NCBI RefSeq assembly: GCF_000002995.4 | Contig: NW_025062479.1 | Span: 9,973,721-10,037,720 of the forward strand | Source of the DNA: Brugia malayi | Taxonomy: Eukaryota > Nematoda > Chromadorea > Rhabditida > Onchocercidae | Direction: 5' to 3' | DNA: 64,000 nt | Shown: piece by piece, positions 46,630 to 58,818 of the stretch | How the letters are laid out: each line of letters opens with the position of its first letter | Position numbering within the stretch: position 1 is the stretch's first letter | The notes under the pieces: model-generated | Told to the model about the DNA's origin: nothing | Databases searched by the model: none | Seen by the model: only the letters and a program-made list of their open reading frames with translations | Translations under genes and position numbers: made by a program

Positions 46630-48416
46630 TGTTCGCGTGCATTGTATTAGACCAATTTATCAGCAATTTTTCATCATTAATTTATTCGAATTATCATCAG
46701 GTAGATGAGTTCGATGGGTGAGTGTCACTGCTCTATTTTTTATTTTTATGTTATTTGCTAACGTCACTCATAGGTTAAGGTCAATTTTTTCGGCAGATTT
46801 TCAAAAGAGATCAAATTCTTGCAACAAATCTTTACTTTTTGCTCTCAGTTCGCTATAAAACTTGTAATTAAAGTTATTGTTGGTGCAGTCATATTTCTTC
46901 GCTCTATTGCCCTGTTTCTTGCATAATATCTGTAATATTTTGTTATAACGGAGTCGATATTGAAAAGTGCTTGTCAATTTCCTTATTTTGCTGCAAACTT
47001 TTATTTTTTCACATGGTTCAGTGTATAAATCCATCCAAGATAATAAATCTCATTTTGTTGATAATTCAGCCACAGGCTGATTTATCGACAAGCGCTGTTT
47101 GCTTTTTGTAACATTTCATTTGTTAGCTGCATCTTAGGATACTGGAAAGCTTTTTTTTTTTTTTTCTCTGGACTGATCACAATTACTAGCAGTTGATAGA
47201 AATTATAATCATTTAAGTCAGATATAAGCTTCATCAGATTGTTGCTATAGTCCTTGCTGTAATCTTTTATATATTACCAAATGATTGCTTTATTTTGATT
47301 ATCAGTTTCTTTTCTCTTTTTTTTGACAATTTAATTGCTTAGAAATTGTTTGCTGAATTTCTTCTACAAATCATTCGTTGTACATTTTTGTTCATTTCGT
47401 TAAGTTTTATCATGTGAGTTTGATATGTATGTATATTTTTATAACAGAGCAAAACTAAGATATTTCTCGTTCTTTCTTGCGTTCTAGATTCATGCCTAAT
47501 GTGAATGTTTGATATATAATCTTGCAGGGATTGCTTCATTTCCTTTTTGTTAAAATTGAAATTGGGAAGGCATTTACATTTCGTTGTAAATATGTGCAAC
47601 CATTTCTAGTTAAATTTGGAACCATTCATAACCATTTTAGCGCTCGTTTTTTTGCTCAAAGAACATTTTGACTTTTAAAGTCAATTTTTTTTTTTCATTT
47701 GAAATCCTTTGAGATTTATGTTTTCGCCTCACTTTTTTTTTCGACAAGTTCGAATCAGCAATGCCTTTGGTAAATTTTATTGTGAAAGTGAAATTTCTCC
47801 CTCTACAAAGGGGAATTTTATCGGAGACTCATTATTTCATTTGTGTCTTTTCTGGATCAGGTTAGATTTCAATTTCGAATAAAAGAGGCTTCAGCGATGA
47901 AGTGATGCGTAAGGGTTATTGCGCCAACATCCTGGAGTACATTTAATTTTGTTGTATTATTATTATTGACATATGGATTATTTTATCTACTTTTAACATA
48001 TGAGATTTCTTTTTTTTTGATGGTGCGTTAAGGAGTCGATTATCATTATGATATTCTTTGTTTCTTTAAGGACATACTTCACTAAAAAACGCTTTCTGTT
48101 CCACAAATATCGTGCTGTACGTTCTGTTCATGTTAGGAATGAACAAGTTGTAATGCCATTTAGTTTGAGAGAGCATTATTAAAGATCTAAATTTTATGAA
48201 TCCGACAATTCAATGTATTGATGTTTACAAAAAAAAAAAAAAAAAATAAAAAGAGGAGAGAGTTTGCCATTAAGTGCAAAAAATAAAATTTAGGTTAATA
48301 TGAAACAATCAGGCATATGATTATTGAATAAAATTAATGAAGAATACATGAGTAATGGATATGCCACAATTAATGGATGAAATTTCAGATAGAGAAAAAA
48401 AATTGGTTTGTAACTG
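46630..48416. other. Tail-to-tail interval, dystroglycan / secreted protein gene
   Basis: About 1.8 kb with no supported exon. AATAAA at about 47041 is a possible polyadenylation signal for dystroglycan. The rest is T-rich on the plus strand. Confidence 0.5.
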
Positions 48417-50133
48417 CTATTCTCGTAAAGCATTGGTTAAGAGGGGGATAATACAAGTGAGCAGATAGGTTGCAAATGTTGCTGATGCGCTATTTTGCAG
48501 CTTTTGCAACAATGGTAAAATCTTGTTGAGACCTTCATCAATGAAAATTTTCTTGACAAGATTCTCCCAGTTATTTTCTTTTTGGTTGAATTCCATTTTA
48601 GAATCAAACACCTGTAATTTTCGACTTCAAAAAAAAGGCAGAAAACAAAAATAATAAGAAACGATTGTTATTTTCTTTTTTCTTTTTTTCATCAGTAATT
48701 TAATTGCCATTATGCAGAATGACTTGAACAGTTGATGATATTATAAATGCTTCTTTTTTTTTTTTCACAGAGTTGAATAACGAGCAAAATTGAAAATAGA
48801 AACCTGTAGCGCAAGTAGATAATGAACGATTATAGTATTTCGTCCCTTTATTTCACTATTAAAGAATTTGCTTTCTTTATTGTAATATTGCGGAAAAATA
48901 AAATAAAATTGAAGTAATGCTGTATCAAATATTAGGAACGTTTCAAAAGTTATTCATGAATTTCAATGATATAACTTTTAATCCAATTCACATCAAACTT
49001 AGTCCAAGTAAACTTTTTATTTCTTATTGCTATTTGATGATTAAGATAAGCAATAAGCTAGGATTTTTGAAATATTACTAAATCTAAAAGAAAGAAAAAG
49101 AAGCTTTTGCAACTATGATTTGTTTTTCAAGCAGAAAATAAAGAGATAGGCCTGATAATCTGCTTATTAGAAATAAACTAGGTTATCTTGAAGGAAAAAT
49201 AGAAAGTACTTCTGCAATAAGTTAGCAAAAATTTCCTTTTTGTTATTAATACAACTGTGTGTTGAATAATGTTGGAATCTTTGTAAAAAAAAATCCAAGA
49301 AATGTCAAGTGATATTAAAAGTGCTAAATTTATCTTAAAAATTCAACTCTTTTAATTTAAATTGGATTTTTTTTCCTGCAAACACACATTTTGAAAAATA
49401 ATTTTTCATTGTTAAATTCCAGCTAAATGAAATTCCTTCTCAAATATCCATTAATCTTCAAAAAGCTATCATTGTATTTTTTCCCCCCCCCCCCCCAAAA
49501 AAAAAAAAAAAAAAAAAAAAAAGAAGAGGAAACTTGCATTTTTTTGGAAATCGTTGATTTCAGAAATTAGATAACCAACTTTATTCAATGTTCCCTTCTG
49601 TGCTTCGTTAGCTAGCGATTTTAATTGCGCTATTTTATCTTGAACTGTTGCCAATAAATTCTTCACTTGTTCCACACTTTGTTGTAATTGCTTGAAATTG
49701 TTTGATCATTATCATAACATACCTGACCATCACATCCATATCAATAATGATTCTAAGCACGAAATGTTGTAAAATGAATTTAAAAAATGATAAACCCCTT
49801 CACATTTGCTTTGAATCCTTCAATATTTAATGTTCTCAATTTTTAAATTTTCTGATTTTTTCCCCAAAATACTTTTGATACTTTTTTAAAATGCCATCAT
49901 TGATGAATGGATAAATGATTATTTTATTATTTTTTCACAATTGAATTTATTTTTATTTCAATAGCAAGAAAAGAGAAGAAAGAAAGAGAAAAGATGAAAC
50001 TAACTTTTTCATCCTTTGCAAAAAGTGATTTAAAATCGGTAAAATGTTTTGAAAAAAAATCACCAGCTTCCGACAGTAAGTCACAGTACACACCGACAGT
50101 AACAAACACCAGCAGTATACTGTATTTCAACAT
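48417..50133 (-). CDS. Small secreted helical protein, unknown family
   Basis: I do not recognise this protein. Exons 50005-50133, 49538-49690 and 48417-48611 give 158 residues. A signal peptide, MLKYSILLVFVTVGVYC, is followed by DLLSEAGDFFSKHFTDFKSLF, a predicted helix-rich middle (VEQVKNLLATVQDKIAQLKS) and a C-terminal half ending in PLLTNALRE. No cysteine pairs, metal site or catalytic motif stand out. It could belong to one of the small nematode secreted helical families, but its pattern does not match FAR or SXP/RAL-2 as I know them. The second intron only keeps frame with a GC donor (AAT|GCAAGT at 49537-49536); the nearest GT donor, four bases further, breaks the frame. The start has only a weak TTTGAG acceptor before it. 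Confidence 0.65.
49483..49522. repeat. C14-A26 homopolymer junction
   Basis: Fourteen C followed directly by 26 A, inside the last intron of the secreted-protein gene. On the transcribed strand this is T26-G14, a potential G-quadruplex. Homopolymer lengths here are likely to be unreliable. Confidence 0.8.
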
Positions 50134-53100
50134 AATCTTTTCCTCAAACAAAAAAAAAAAATCACATTATTCAAAAAAATACATCCACATCTAGTCATAT
50201 GACATATATACATACATATGTATTTGAAAAATTTTACCAAACTATATGAATAAGAAAAAAAAGTGAAACATCCAGGAAACCATAAAATTAAGCAATTATT
50301 ATTATTTTTTATTTTCTCGTTTTTTTTGTCGGAAATAAAAATTATTATAAGTGAATTAAAAATTGAGGAGTGATTTTAAAAAGTTTGATGAAATATGAGC
50401 GCATTTTTTTTTTTTTGCATTAAAAGGAAAGAAACGAAATAAATGAAAAGTTCATTTCAATCAGTAACAAACTGTGTATACATGTAAATATACAAGTATA
50501 AACAAACAAACAGCTAAATACATAAATTAGTCAGTTAAATCAGCAAATAAATATATTTAAGTGTAGCCTAATAACAATTCAATACTAATTTCAAGTATTT
50601 CAATAAGAAATTTCATCGCTTAATATTTTGTGCATTGATCTTTCTTTAAAGTTTTTCATAAAATATATGACAAATTAATGCTTTAGAGGTCAGCGTAAAT
50701 AAATTAATTAAATTTTAATATCAAATTTAAAAAAAAAAATTATTCATAAATACTAACTTTAAGCCAACTAATTTTTTCAACCACACAATTAATGAGCAGT
50801 TGTTTATCAATATAAATTGAACACTACTGCAAAAGTAAAAAGAATAGCGTTAATAATTTTGATCTAATAATATTTATTATCTGTCTAGTGATATCCTAAA
50901 ACATTTGCTAAATATTCATTCAAGAGAAAAGGATGGAAGTACATCAATCATATCATTTTCCATTACACTTCATCACAATACGAGACTATTGGTCTGATAA
51001 ATAATTAAGCTATAGGGACTAAATAAAATGTCATAGAAATATGAAGCAAACTTAGGAAAGGTTATAAACAGTTGGCTGATATGATCAATCAAATGCATCC
51101 AGTTGATGGAATAAAAGGTTTGATTAAAAGATTAGCGCTATAATGTCTCTCTCAAAAAGTTCTTATTTACTAGTTATCATCAACATTTAATTATAACATT
51201 ACCTGGGGAAATCCTAGTTTAATCTATTTTAGACCAGGTGCGAAGAACTAGGAAATATCTAAAACTTCAATTTTTTTTTTTTTTTTTTGTTTAGTTTATT
51301 TTCTTAATTTGATTTCAAATCAATGCTCAAATTCTATTCCCTCATCATATAACAAAACTTCTCTTAGCTAAACCAATGCATGATTGATGATGATAACGAT
51401 AATGATATGATGATTATGATGTTTATTATTTTTTCTCCCTTTTTATTCTCAGTCAAAAAAACGAAAAAAAAAAAAAAAACTATGAAAAATATTTTTGCAC
51501 AATTACAATGCATTAATGTATTCATGAATCATTGTAAGAAATACATATTTCAATTATAATTAATCTGCAGTATAATATTTCAAAAATTTTAAAATATTAT
51601 AAAAATATTTGGAAGATTAATTCAAAGCATTTAAAAAAAAATGCTAAATGTATTTCAAATTTTGTTGAATCCAGAAAAAATGAAAAAAGAAAGAAATTTG
51701 TTTTCACGGCCAAAAAAAGTATTGAAAGAAATAAAGATGTAAAATTTCGTTATTTTCAACAAAATATTTTATGAAAAAAATATCAGCAACTTGAAAAAGA
51801 TGCTTTTCCGGATAAATCACAACGATTGTTGCATTCTTTGCTTATTTGTTTGACTAGATAAACTGAATTTGATTAACTAAAGTATTACTCCACGTTCTGT
51901 CTTCTCTTATTTCTGATGACAAGAAAAAAGCGGAAAAAAAGTGAAAAAAAAATTTACTTAAGCATCAAATTTTATTTGGTTTTTATTTCTGGTATTTTTT
52001 TTAGGAAAACCATTCTAAAATTGGAACCATTTCATTTTTTCCTCAATTTTAAATCAAAATGTAAGAAAGAAAATATAAATGAATTTTATTTCGAAAATTT
52101 TATAATAATTATAAAAACAGTATAAAAAAAACCGGAGTGAAGAGAACGAGCGAAAAAAAAGGGGGGAGAATAAGAGAGGTCAATTTTGAATTTTAATTAA
52201 AAACACGATATTAACCAGCATAAATTAATTTCCTCCAATTATTTCTAAAGCATTTTATCATTAATAAATAATTCATGAACAAAGACTAAGACACTTGAAC
52301 ACATATTTCAAATAATTACTAAAAAAAAATTATGTAGGAAAAGATATGAAATTACTGCTAGGAATTGCAAAGATTGTTAGTGTCGATGTTTTTACTGATT
52401 AATTTAATTGTTATTATCAATATAATGCTGTAAATGTCTTTTAATCGTTTACATTTGACAAACAATCAATTTTTTTTCGAACAAATTATTTGTGAATGGC
52501 TATTACATGAGCAGTTAAAAAAAAATCTCCAATAGTCATTGAAATATTTGAAAAGGATAATTTCGCGATACTTCAAAATTACATTTCATCATCTTCTATC
52601 CTTTTTTTAAATGCTTTAAAGAAAAAGAATTCCATCAAAAAACAAATATCTCTTTCAATGTTTCAATGAAATTCGAAATTTAACAAAAATTTCGATGAGT
52701 AGATTCTATCATTTCATACAGCAAATAGCAAATAGTTCTCGTTAAATGCATTCATTTTTTCAAGAATTATCGAAAGAAGGAAAAAACGGAATACAATTAA
52801 TTCAACCGGAGTAATATTATATTGATATATTGCAAGCAATACTTACTAATGCATCAGTTCATTTCAACAAATCATTCTGCAATGCTTTCATCAATATTGT
52901 GACTTGATATTAAACACTAAGAGATAGAAAGAGAGAAAAACAAAAAGAGGGAGAAAGTAATAAAAAAAGTAATAAAAAATAAATAGATAGATAATTCAAA
53001 ATTATCTCAAACATATTAATAAAATATAATTTTGAGAAATGGTGGATTTATTTGATAAGCAGTTAATATCATTATCAAAATAATGACACTATGCTTTTCT

Positions 53101-55473
53101 TTAATACATCTAAGCATAAAGCAAAAAAAAAAGTAGTTGTAATATTAAAATGATTAAAATTATTTCCGTTAGAATAAAAAATTATTTTTAGTCATTCAAT
53201 GTTCTGTAAAAAATATTTGTTGTTAATTTAACAAAATCAATGAAACTTTTTTTTGAAAAAATTTTATTAACAAGAAAGGAAAGAAGTAAGAAAAGTAGAA
53301 AAAAGGAAAACCGAAAAAATAGTAAATAAGTGATGAAAATGAAAATAATAATAATAATTATGTGCAGTCTAATTGAGTACCTTAAAACACTATCATCTCG
53401 TTTACACTAACTAAATTCAAACAAAAAATTTCATGCACTTTCCTAATAGATCCTGTTATTTGGAGGTGAAAGTAGTATCATTCATGCGAATTGATGAGTA
53501 GAAATGATAAGATGATAAATATATTGGAAAAATTATATGCAAAACTAAAGATGTTTACTGTAATTGTTAGATTCACACAAAAAAACAGAGAAAAAAGAAA
53601 AATAAGAAAAATGAATAATCAAGCTTCGATTGTATTTTTCGCCATCCAGTTTTGATGAAACATAAATTTAAATGATTTTTCATTGCTATAAGTAATTTTA
53701 TAAGTGTTTTCGTCTTCTTTTCATTTAAATGAATTGTATTTTCAAAATTTGAACATTGTATTCATTGAAGGGTAATAGAATTATGGAATCAATAGCTGCT
53801 GACTGTAATTCAGATTATTTAACAATATTTGTTCATTTACAATAATAGTTAAATGTAGGTCAAATTTGTTTTTTTTTATGTTGTTGTTATTGTTGTTATG
53901 ATGTCTTAATCTTTTGATAGCTCTAATAATTATTGGTGTGTAAAAATAAAATTTTGTGATTTTTTTTTAATCAATTTCATTTATCATTTGTTTGAATCAT
54001 AAATTTCATGTAATCGGACTGAAATTCTATTATTTATCGATCGCTCAAATATATGTAATTTAATAAACTGTAAACTAATTGCCGAAAAAAAAAGAAGGAA
54101 AAAGAGATAAATGGTATTGTCTATTCAATAAATTCTGATCAGTTAAAGAAGCTGAATTAATTATAAGTAATTAGAATTAATTGAAATTCTTAAGAGATTA
54201 AAAAATATGAATAACCAAAAAAATTAACAAGTGTTAATTTTAATGATTTAATATTTGCAATAAATCAAGCCTTAAATACATTTAATTATTTGAAAAAGGT
54301 TTTAAGTTTTTAATCATAAATTACATATGATGTAACAAATATGTAAAGCAAATTAATTAAAACCCGAAAAAAATATGGCAACAATGATATGAAATTGAAT
54401 TTTTTTAATTTACTGAAATTCTTTAAAAGTTCAAGAATTAGTGCTTATTTTTCTAAAAATACTGCACATTTGGTTTAAAATGATCTAATTTAGGATATTG
54501 GTAAGCTTGACCAATTTATATTTTAAGATACTATAATGCTTCATTATTAGAGGACAAGAAATTTAACATTTAAAATTACAATGACAGAAGAAATTAAGGA
54601 TTTGATAAAAGATAATCACTTTTTTTTTTGTTTATTTGAAAATAACTGTTTTGTATTGACAGCAATGTTTTCTAAAACAGTATTAACGATATATCAACAA
54701 ACAAATCGAAATGGTAAAAAAACGAAAAAAAAAGAATTGAAAAATAAATAAAATGCAATAGTATGATACTGTAATATTTCACCAATTTCATCCTTTCATT
54801 TTTTTTTTCCAGTTACGTTGGAAAAAAGTGACCAATTACTAGAAACAATGTTTAATTGCACCTGGAACTAATTTATTATAAAAAGTTTCATACTCATAAA
54901 AAATGTCATTGATCGCAATTACCACTTTACACTACAATATTTTAAATTAACAATTGACAATTGGTATTGCTCCATAAAATTTATTACTATTCCTTGTTTG
55001 CTAATTTGAAAATTTCATTCAGTAAAATTTGTAAATAAATTTTGTTTTTCTTTTTTCTTATGGAAGAAAACTTTTATAAGAAACCAAAAAAAAAAAGCAT
55101 AAAATATATCTGTTTAGATGGTAATACTAGCGATATTTTCAATTCAAAAATACCAACGAATCATTGGAATATTTATTTCATCATTGTATTTAAAATATAT
55201 CTCATATGATAAGGACAACATATTTATTACTTAGAGATAAGTAATTTTGGAAATATTGATTGAGAATTTATTGTGCAAAATGTGAGAAATAGATAGTAAA
55301 TGGACGTTAAATAGAAAATTAAAAAACGAAAAATGAAAAGTTAAAAGGAAGTGAAATAAAAAATTTACAAAAAAAAATTATAAAAACAAGACAGAATGGG
55401 AATGATTCAATCATAAAATCAAAAGGAATTCTTAAAGTTGGAACATATCATATAACTTTTCATTTTACGGCGT

Positions 55474-55513
55474 TTATTATTATTTGCTATTGCATAATAG
55501 CAAATAATAATAA
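55474..55513. repeat. Perfect inverted repeat, 18-bp arms, 4-bp loop
   Basis: TTATTATTATTTGCTATT is exactly complementary to the right arm around GCAT. Part of each arm is an ATT microsatellite, but the TTTGCTATT core is not. Confidence 0.75.
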
Positions 55514-58359
55514 TAATCAAACTGATGTTACTAATTCAGGTGTGTAGTGCAGGTAGCTATGTTGGAGATGATAAGTAGTTGATGGTGGTGCTGCTGTTAG
55601 TGATGAAAATAATTGAAATAAATGAAAATAGCTATCGGACGATATTGACTTGCAAAACGTTACAATTGTATTATCATTTGTCACTTATTAATGTTTCATC
55701 TTTTAATTAGTCTCAACAAAACAATATTATAAATTCCTCTGTCTTATCACTCAATTTACGATAAGTATAGAAAATATGGTTAGTAATTTGATCATCAACA
55801 ATTGCCATTGCATTTGAAGAAAGTTGTTACAGTATGAAAAATAATAATAATACAAGATTATACTACAATATTTTTATTAACAAAACTGTCAACAGACAGA
55901 CTATTGATCAGCTAGTAAGTATGAATTAAATGAAAATTTCACTAATTATAGTGAAATAATATTAGTAAAATTTATGATTGTTAAATAATTGCACACATCA
56001 TTTTGAATTAACAAACTACTAACTAATATTACAGGATACAAATATTTTTGATATAAATTTAATCACTTCCTGAATGATATTATGGCGTGCGAAAATAATT
56101 GAATATTTAACGACCAGTAAATAAAAATATGAAAACTTGCAGTACGATGATATATCGTAATTAGTATGGCATAATTTAATTATTGCAATAGTAATAGATT
56201 TTATGAATAATATAATGAATTTTATATTTTATTTTTATGCATTAATTTAAGTAAATTCAACTTTAAAGATATATTGAAGTCAGTTGAATTACCATCAGAT
56301 AAATGTAATTAAATCAATGCTTTTTTCTTTTTTTTCTTTTAAAAAAAAGGAAAAAAAATATCACAGATAAACTTATTTACAAATTTTTAATAAAAATTTT
56401 CTTTAACTGTAAAATATATAATATTCTTTTAATAAAGCAATTATTAATAATACTTTATTTTAATCATTAATGATATATAAAATCTATATGACTCGAAAAT
56501 TTTTAACGGAAAATGTTTTTTTTTTTTTCTTCCGTTTTCTAAAAGTCTTTAATTTGAGCAACTTTTAAGCTGTAAAAAAATAAGTATAATAAATCATTTT
56601 CGAGCTATTATTGATTTTCAAACGAGTTTTAAGTGCACTTTCTCTTTCACACCTTTATTTCATTTCATGTTTATTATGATGATTAATATCGCAAAACTAA
56701 CTATCATTCTCATGCAACAGAACAAATTACTAATTAAAATCAAATATTTAAAAAAGTTAAAATAATTGTTTGTTCATGTTCAAGAAGAGAATCTAAGCAA
56801 AAATAATGGAGATGATAAAAAATCAATCATAACTAATACTTTATATAAATTGTAGCTAATTTTATCCAATATAATTTTGGTGAGAAAAAAAAAAAAACAA
56901 GGGAGAGGAAAAATAATAGTAATTGCTGATTATTATTCTTTTAAAATATGCAAACACACATATTACTTGATCATTAAATACACATTCCACAAATTCCTTT
57001 ACTTCAAAACAATTTTATGTTTTAAAATTATCACAAAGAAAGGTCCAACACCTAATAATCTAATCACCTGATAATTGTTAACATAAATGTTATTTACTAC
57101 AGAAAAACAAGAAAAAAAGAATGCAATATCACTGATATTTATTTCATTACTGCAAGTAAACGTTAAGTAAAAAAAGAGCAAAAGAAAGTAAAGTAATTTT
57201 GTTGTTTATGTAAAACAAATTTTTTTTTTCTGAAAGAACATTAGTTATAGAAGTGATGTATATACATACATAGAAATATAATGAGACAAGAAAAAATAAA
57301 TTGCGAGTGAAAATGAAAGGAATGATATATTTGTTGTGTTCAATTTAGTTAATTTTTCAAATATTTCTAGTTTGTGAAGTTAAAAGAAAAATAAAGAAAA
57401 AAAGAGCAAAATGACAAGGATAAAGGACAATGAAAGGTGGGTTAGCATAGGAAGGAGAAGAAATAAATAGTGTAGGAATGAAAGAAAAAATAAATAAAAA
57501 AGGAAAAAATATATTAGGTAATGACAAAAATGTTAGTTGATACATTAACAAATGTTTCGAAACTTTATTTTTTTTTTGCTTTTTTCCTCCTTTCTTCATT
57601 TATTTTTTCTGTTTCAAAAAAAAAAATTTCTCATGGAAATATTAGAAATTAATTTATTTATGCAATTAATTGCTATTACAATTCATTCGTTATTTGCAAA
57701 AAAAAAAAATTAAAAAATAAAAAAATGAAAAAAAAATCATTATCTTTTTCTTATTTACAGATATTATTTCACTATTGCCACTATCAATTAATGTTAGATG
57801 TGTTAAAATTTATAGTATCAATTACAATTTATTTATTTTTTAATTTAATTTCTAAAATGAAATGACACTAAATTATTAATATAGTAATTCTCAATAATTC
57901 ATATTATCGGTAAAATGAGAAAGAAAAAAATGAGCAAAAGATGATACTACATCAAATCTATTTATTTCAAAGATTTTTCTTTATCATGATTTAAGCTCTT
58001 TTATTTTTCTTTTATTATATTACATCTTACTTATTTTATTGATAATACTGCTACATTTATATAGTTTGTAATTACCATGTCAATTAATATATTTATTCCA
58101 GTGAATTGTAATTGTAAACTGAAATAGGAAAATTTTATTTTCTTAATTTATCCATGTATACACATACATATACATACATTATCAAACAAACGATTAAACA
58201 ATACAATTTCATATTTTTTCAATTCAAGGAGAAAAAAGAGAAAAGGATGTAATGAAATGGTATAAATTATAATGCTAAATAATTTGTAACAATTCCATAA
58301 TTGATTTATATTAAATTATTTTTCTTTTGGGTTAAATTTATTATAACACTAAAAATTGA

Positions 58360-58360
<1 letters not shown>

Positions 58361-58410
<50 letters not shown>
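58361..58410. repeat. (TA)n microsatellite, ~50 bp
   Basis: About 25 TA units with one TACA interruption near the left end, 0.4 kb downstream of the potassium channel gene. Confidence 0.85.
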
Positions 58411-58414
<4 letters not shown>

Positions 58415-58818
58415 AATGAATTCTTTACAAATTTTCTCCTTTTCCCCCTTTTTTTTTCATTTTCTTTTTCTTTCCATAAATTATTGTAAGGAATTATTTA
58501 TATTAATTCATGTTTGCTTGTTTTTTTTCTTTTCTTTTTAAATTCAATTTATTATAAATTTTACGCAAACATTATCGTTTATTTTATATAAATAAAACCA
58601 CTTCGTAATGATGAACTTTAACATTTACTTTTAGCTTAATTGCAATTTTTTAAAATTTGTTATTACAAAATAAATTTTCAAATTATTCTCTTTTTTTCTT
58701 CCTTTTTTTTTAAAAAAAATCATTCCAAAACTTTCATATATTAATCTCACAGCAAAAAATCAATTATATATTTTTTTTTCATCATTATTATTGTAAATAT
58801 TGCAAAAAAATATATAAA

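Larger units (their letters stand above)
50134..58818. other. 8.7-kb gene desert
   Basis: I find no exon, signal peptide, transposon frame or RNA gene. It is visibly more AT-rich than the 37-47 kb region. It holds a perfect 18-bp inverted repeat (55474-55513), a TA microsatellite (58361-58410), and many A and T homopolymers. All open frames are short and of low complexity. It should include the 3' flank of the potassium channel that ends at 58819. Confidence 0.55.

Noticed and set aside
58301..58489. Plus-strand frame with alternating Ile-Tyr.
   Set aside because: It is a translation of the TA microsatellite.
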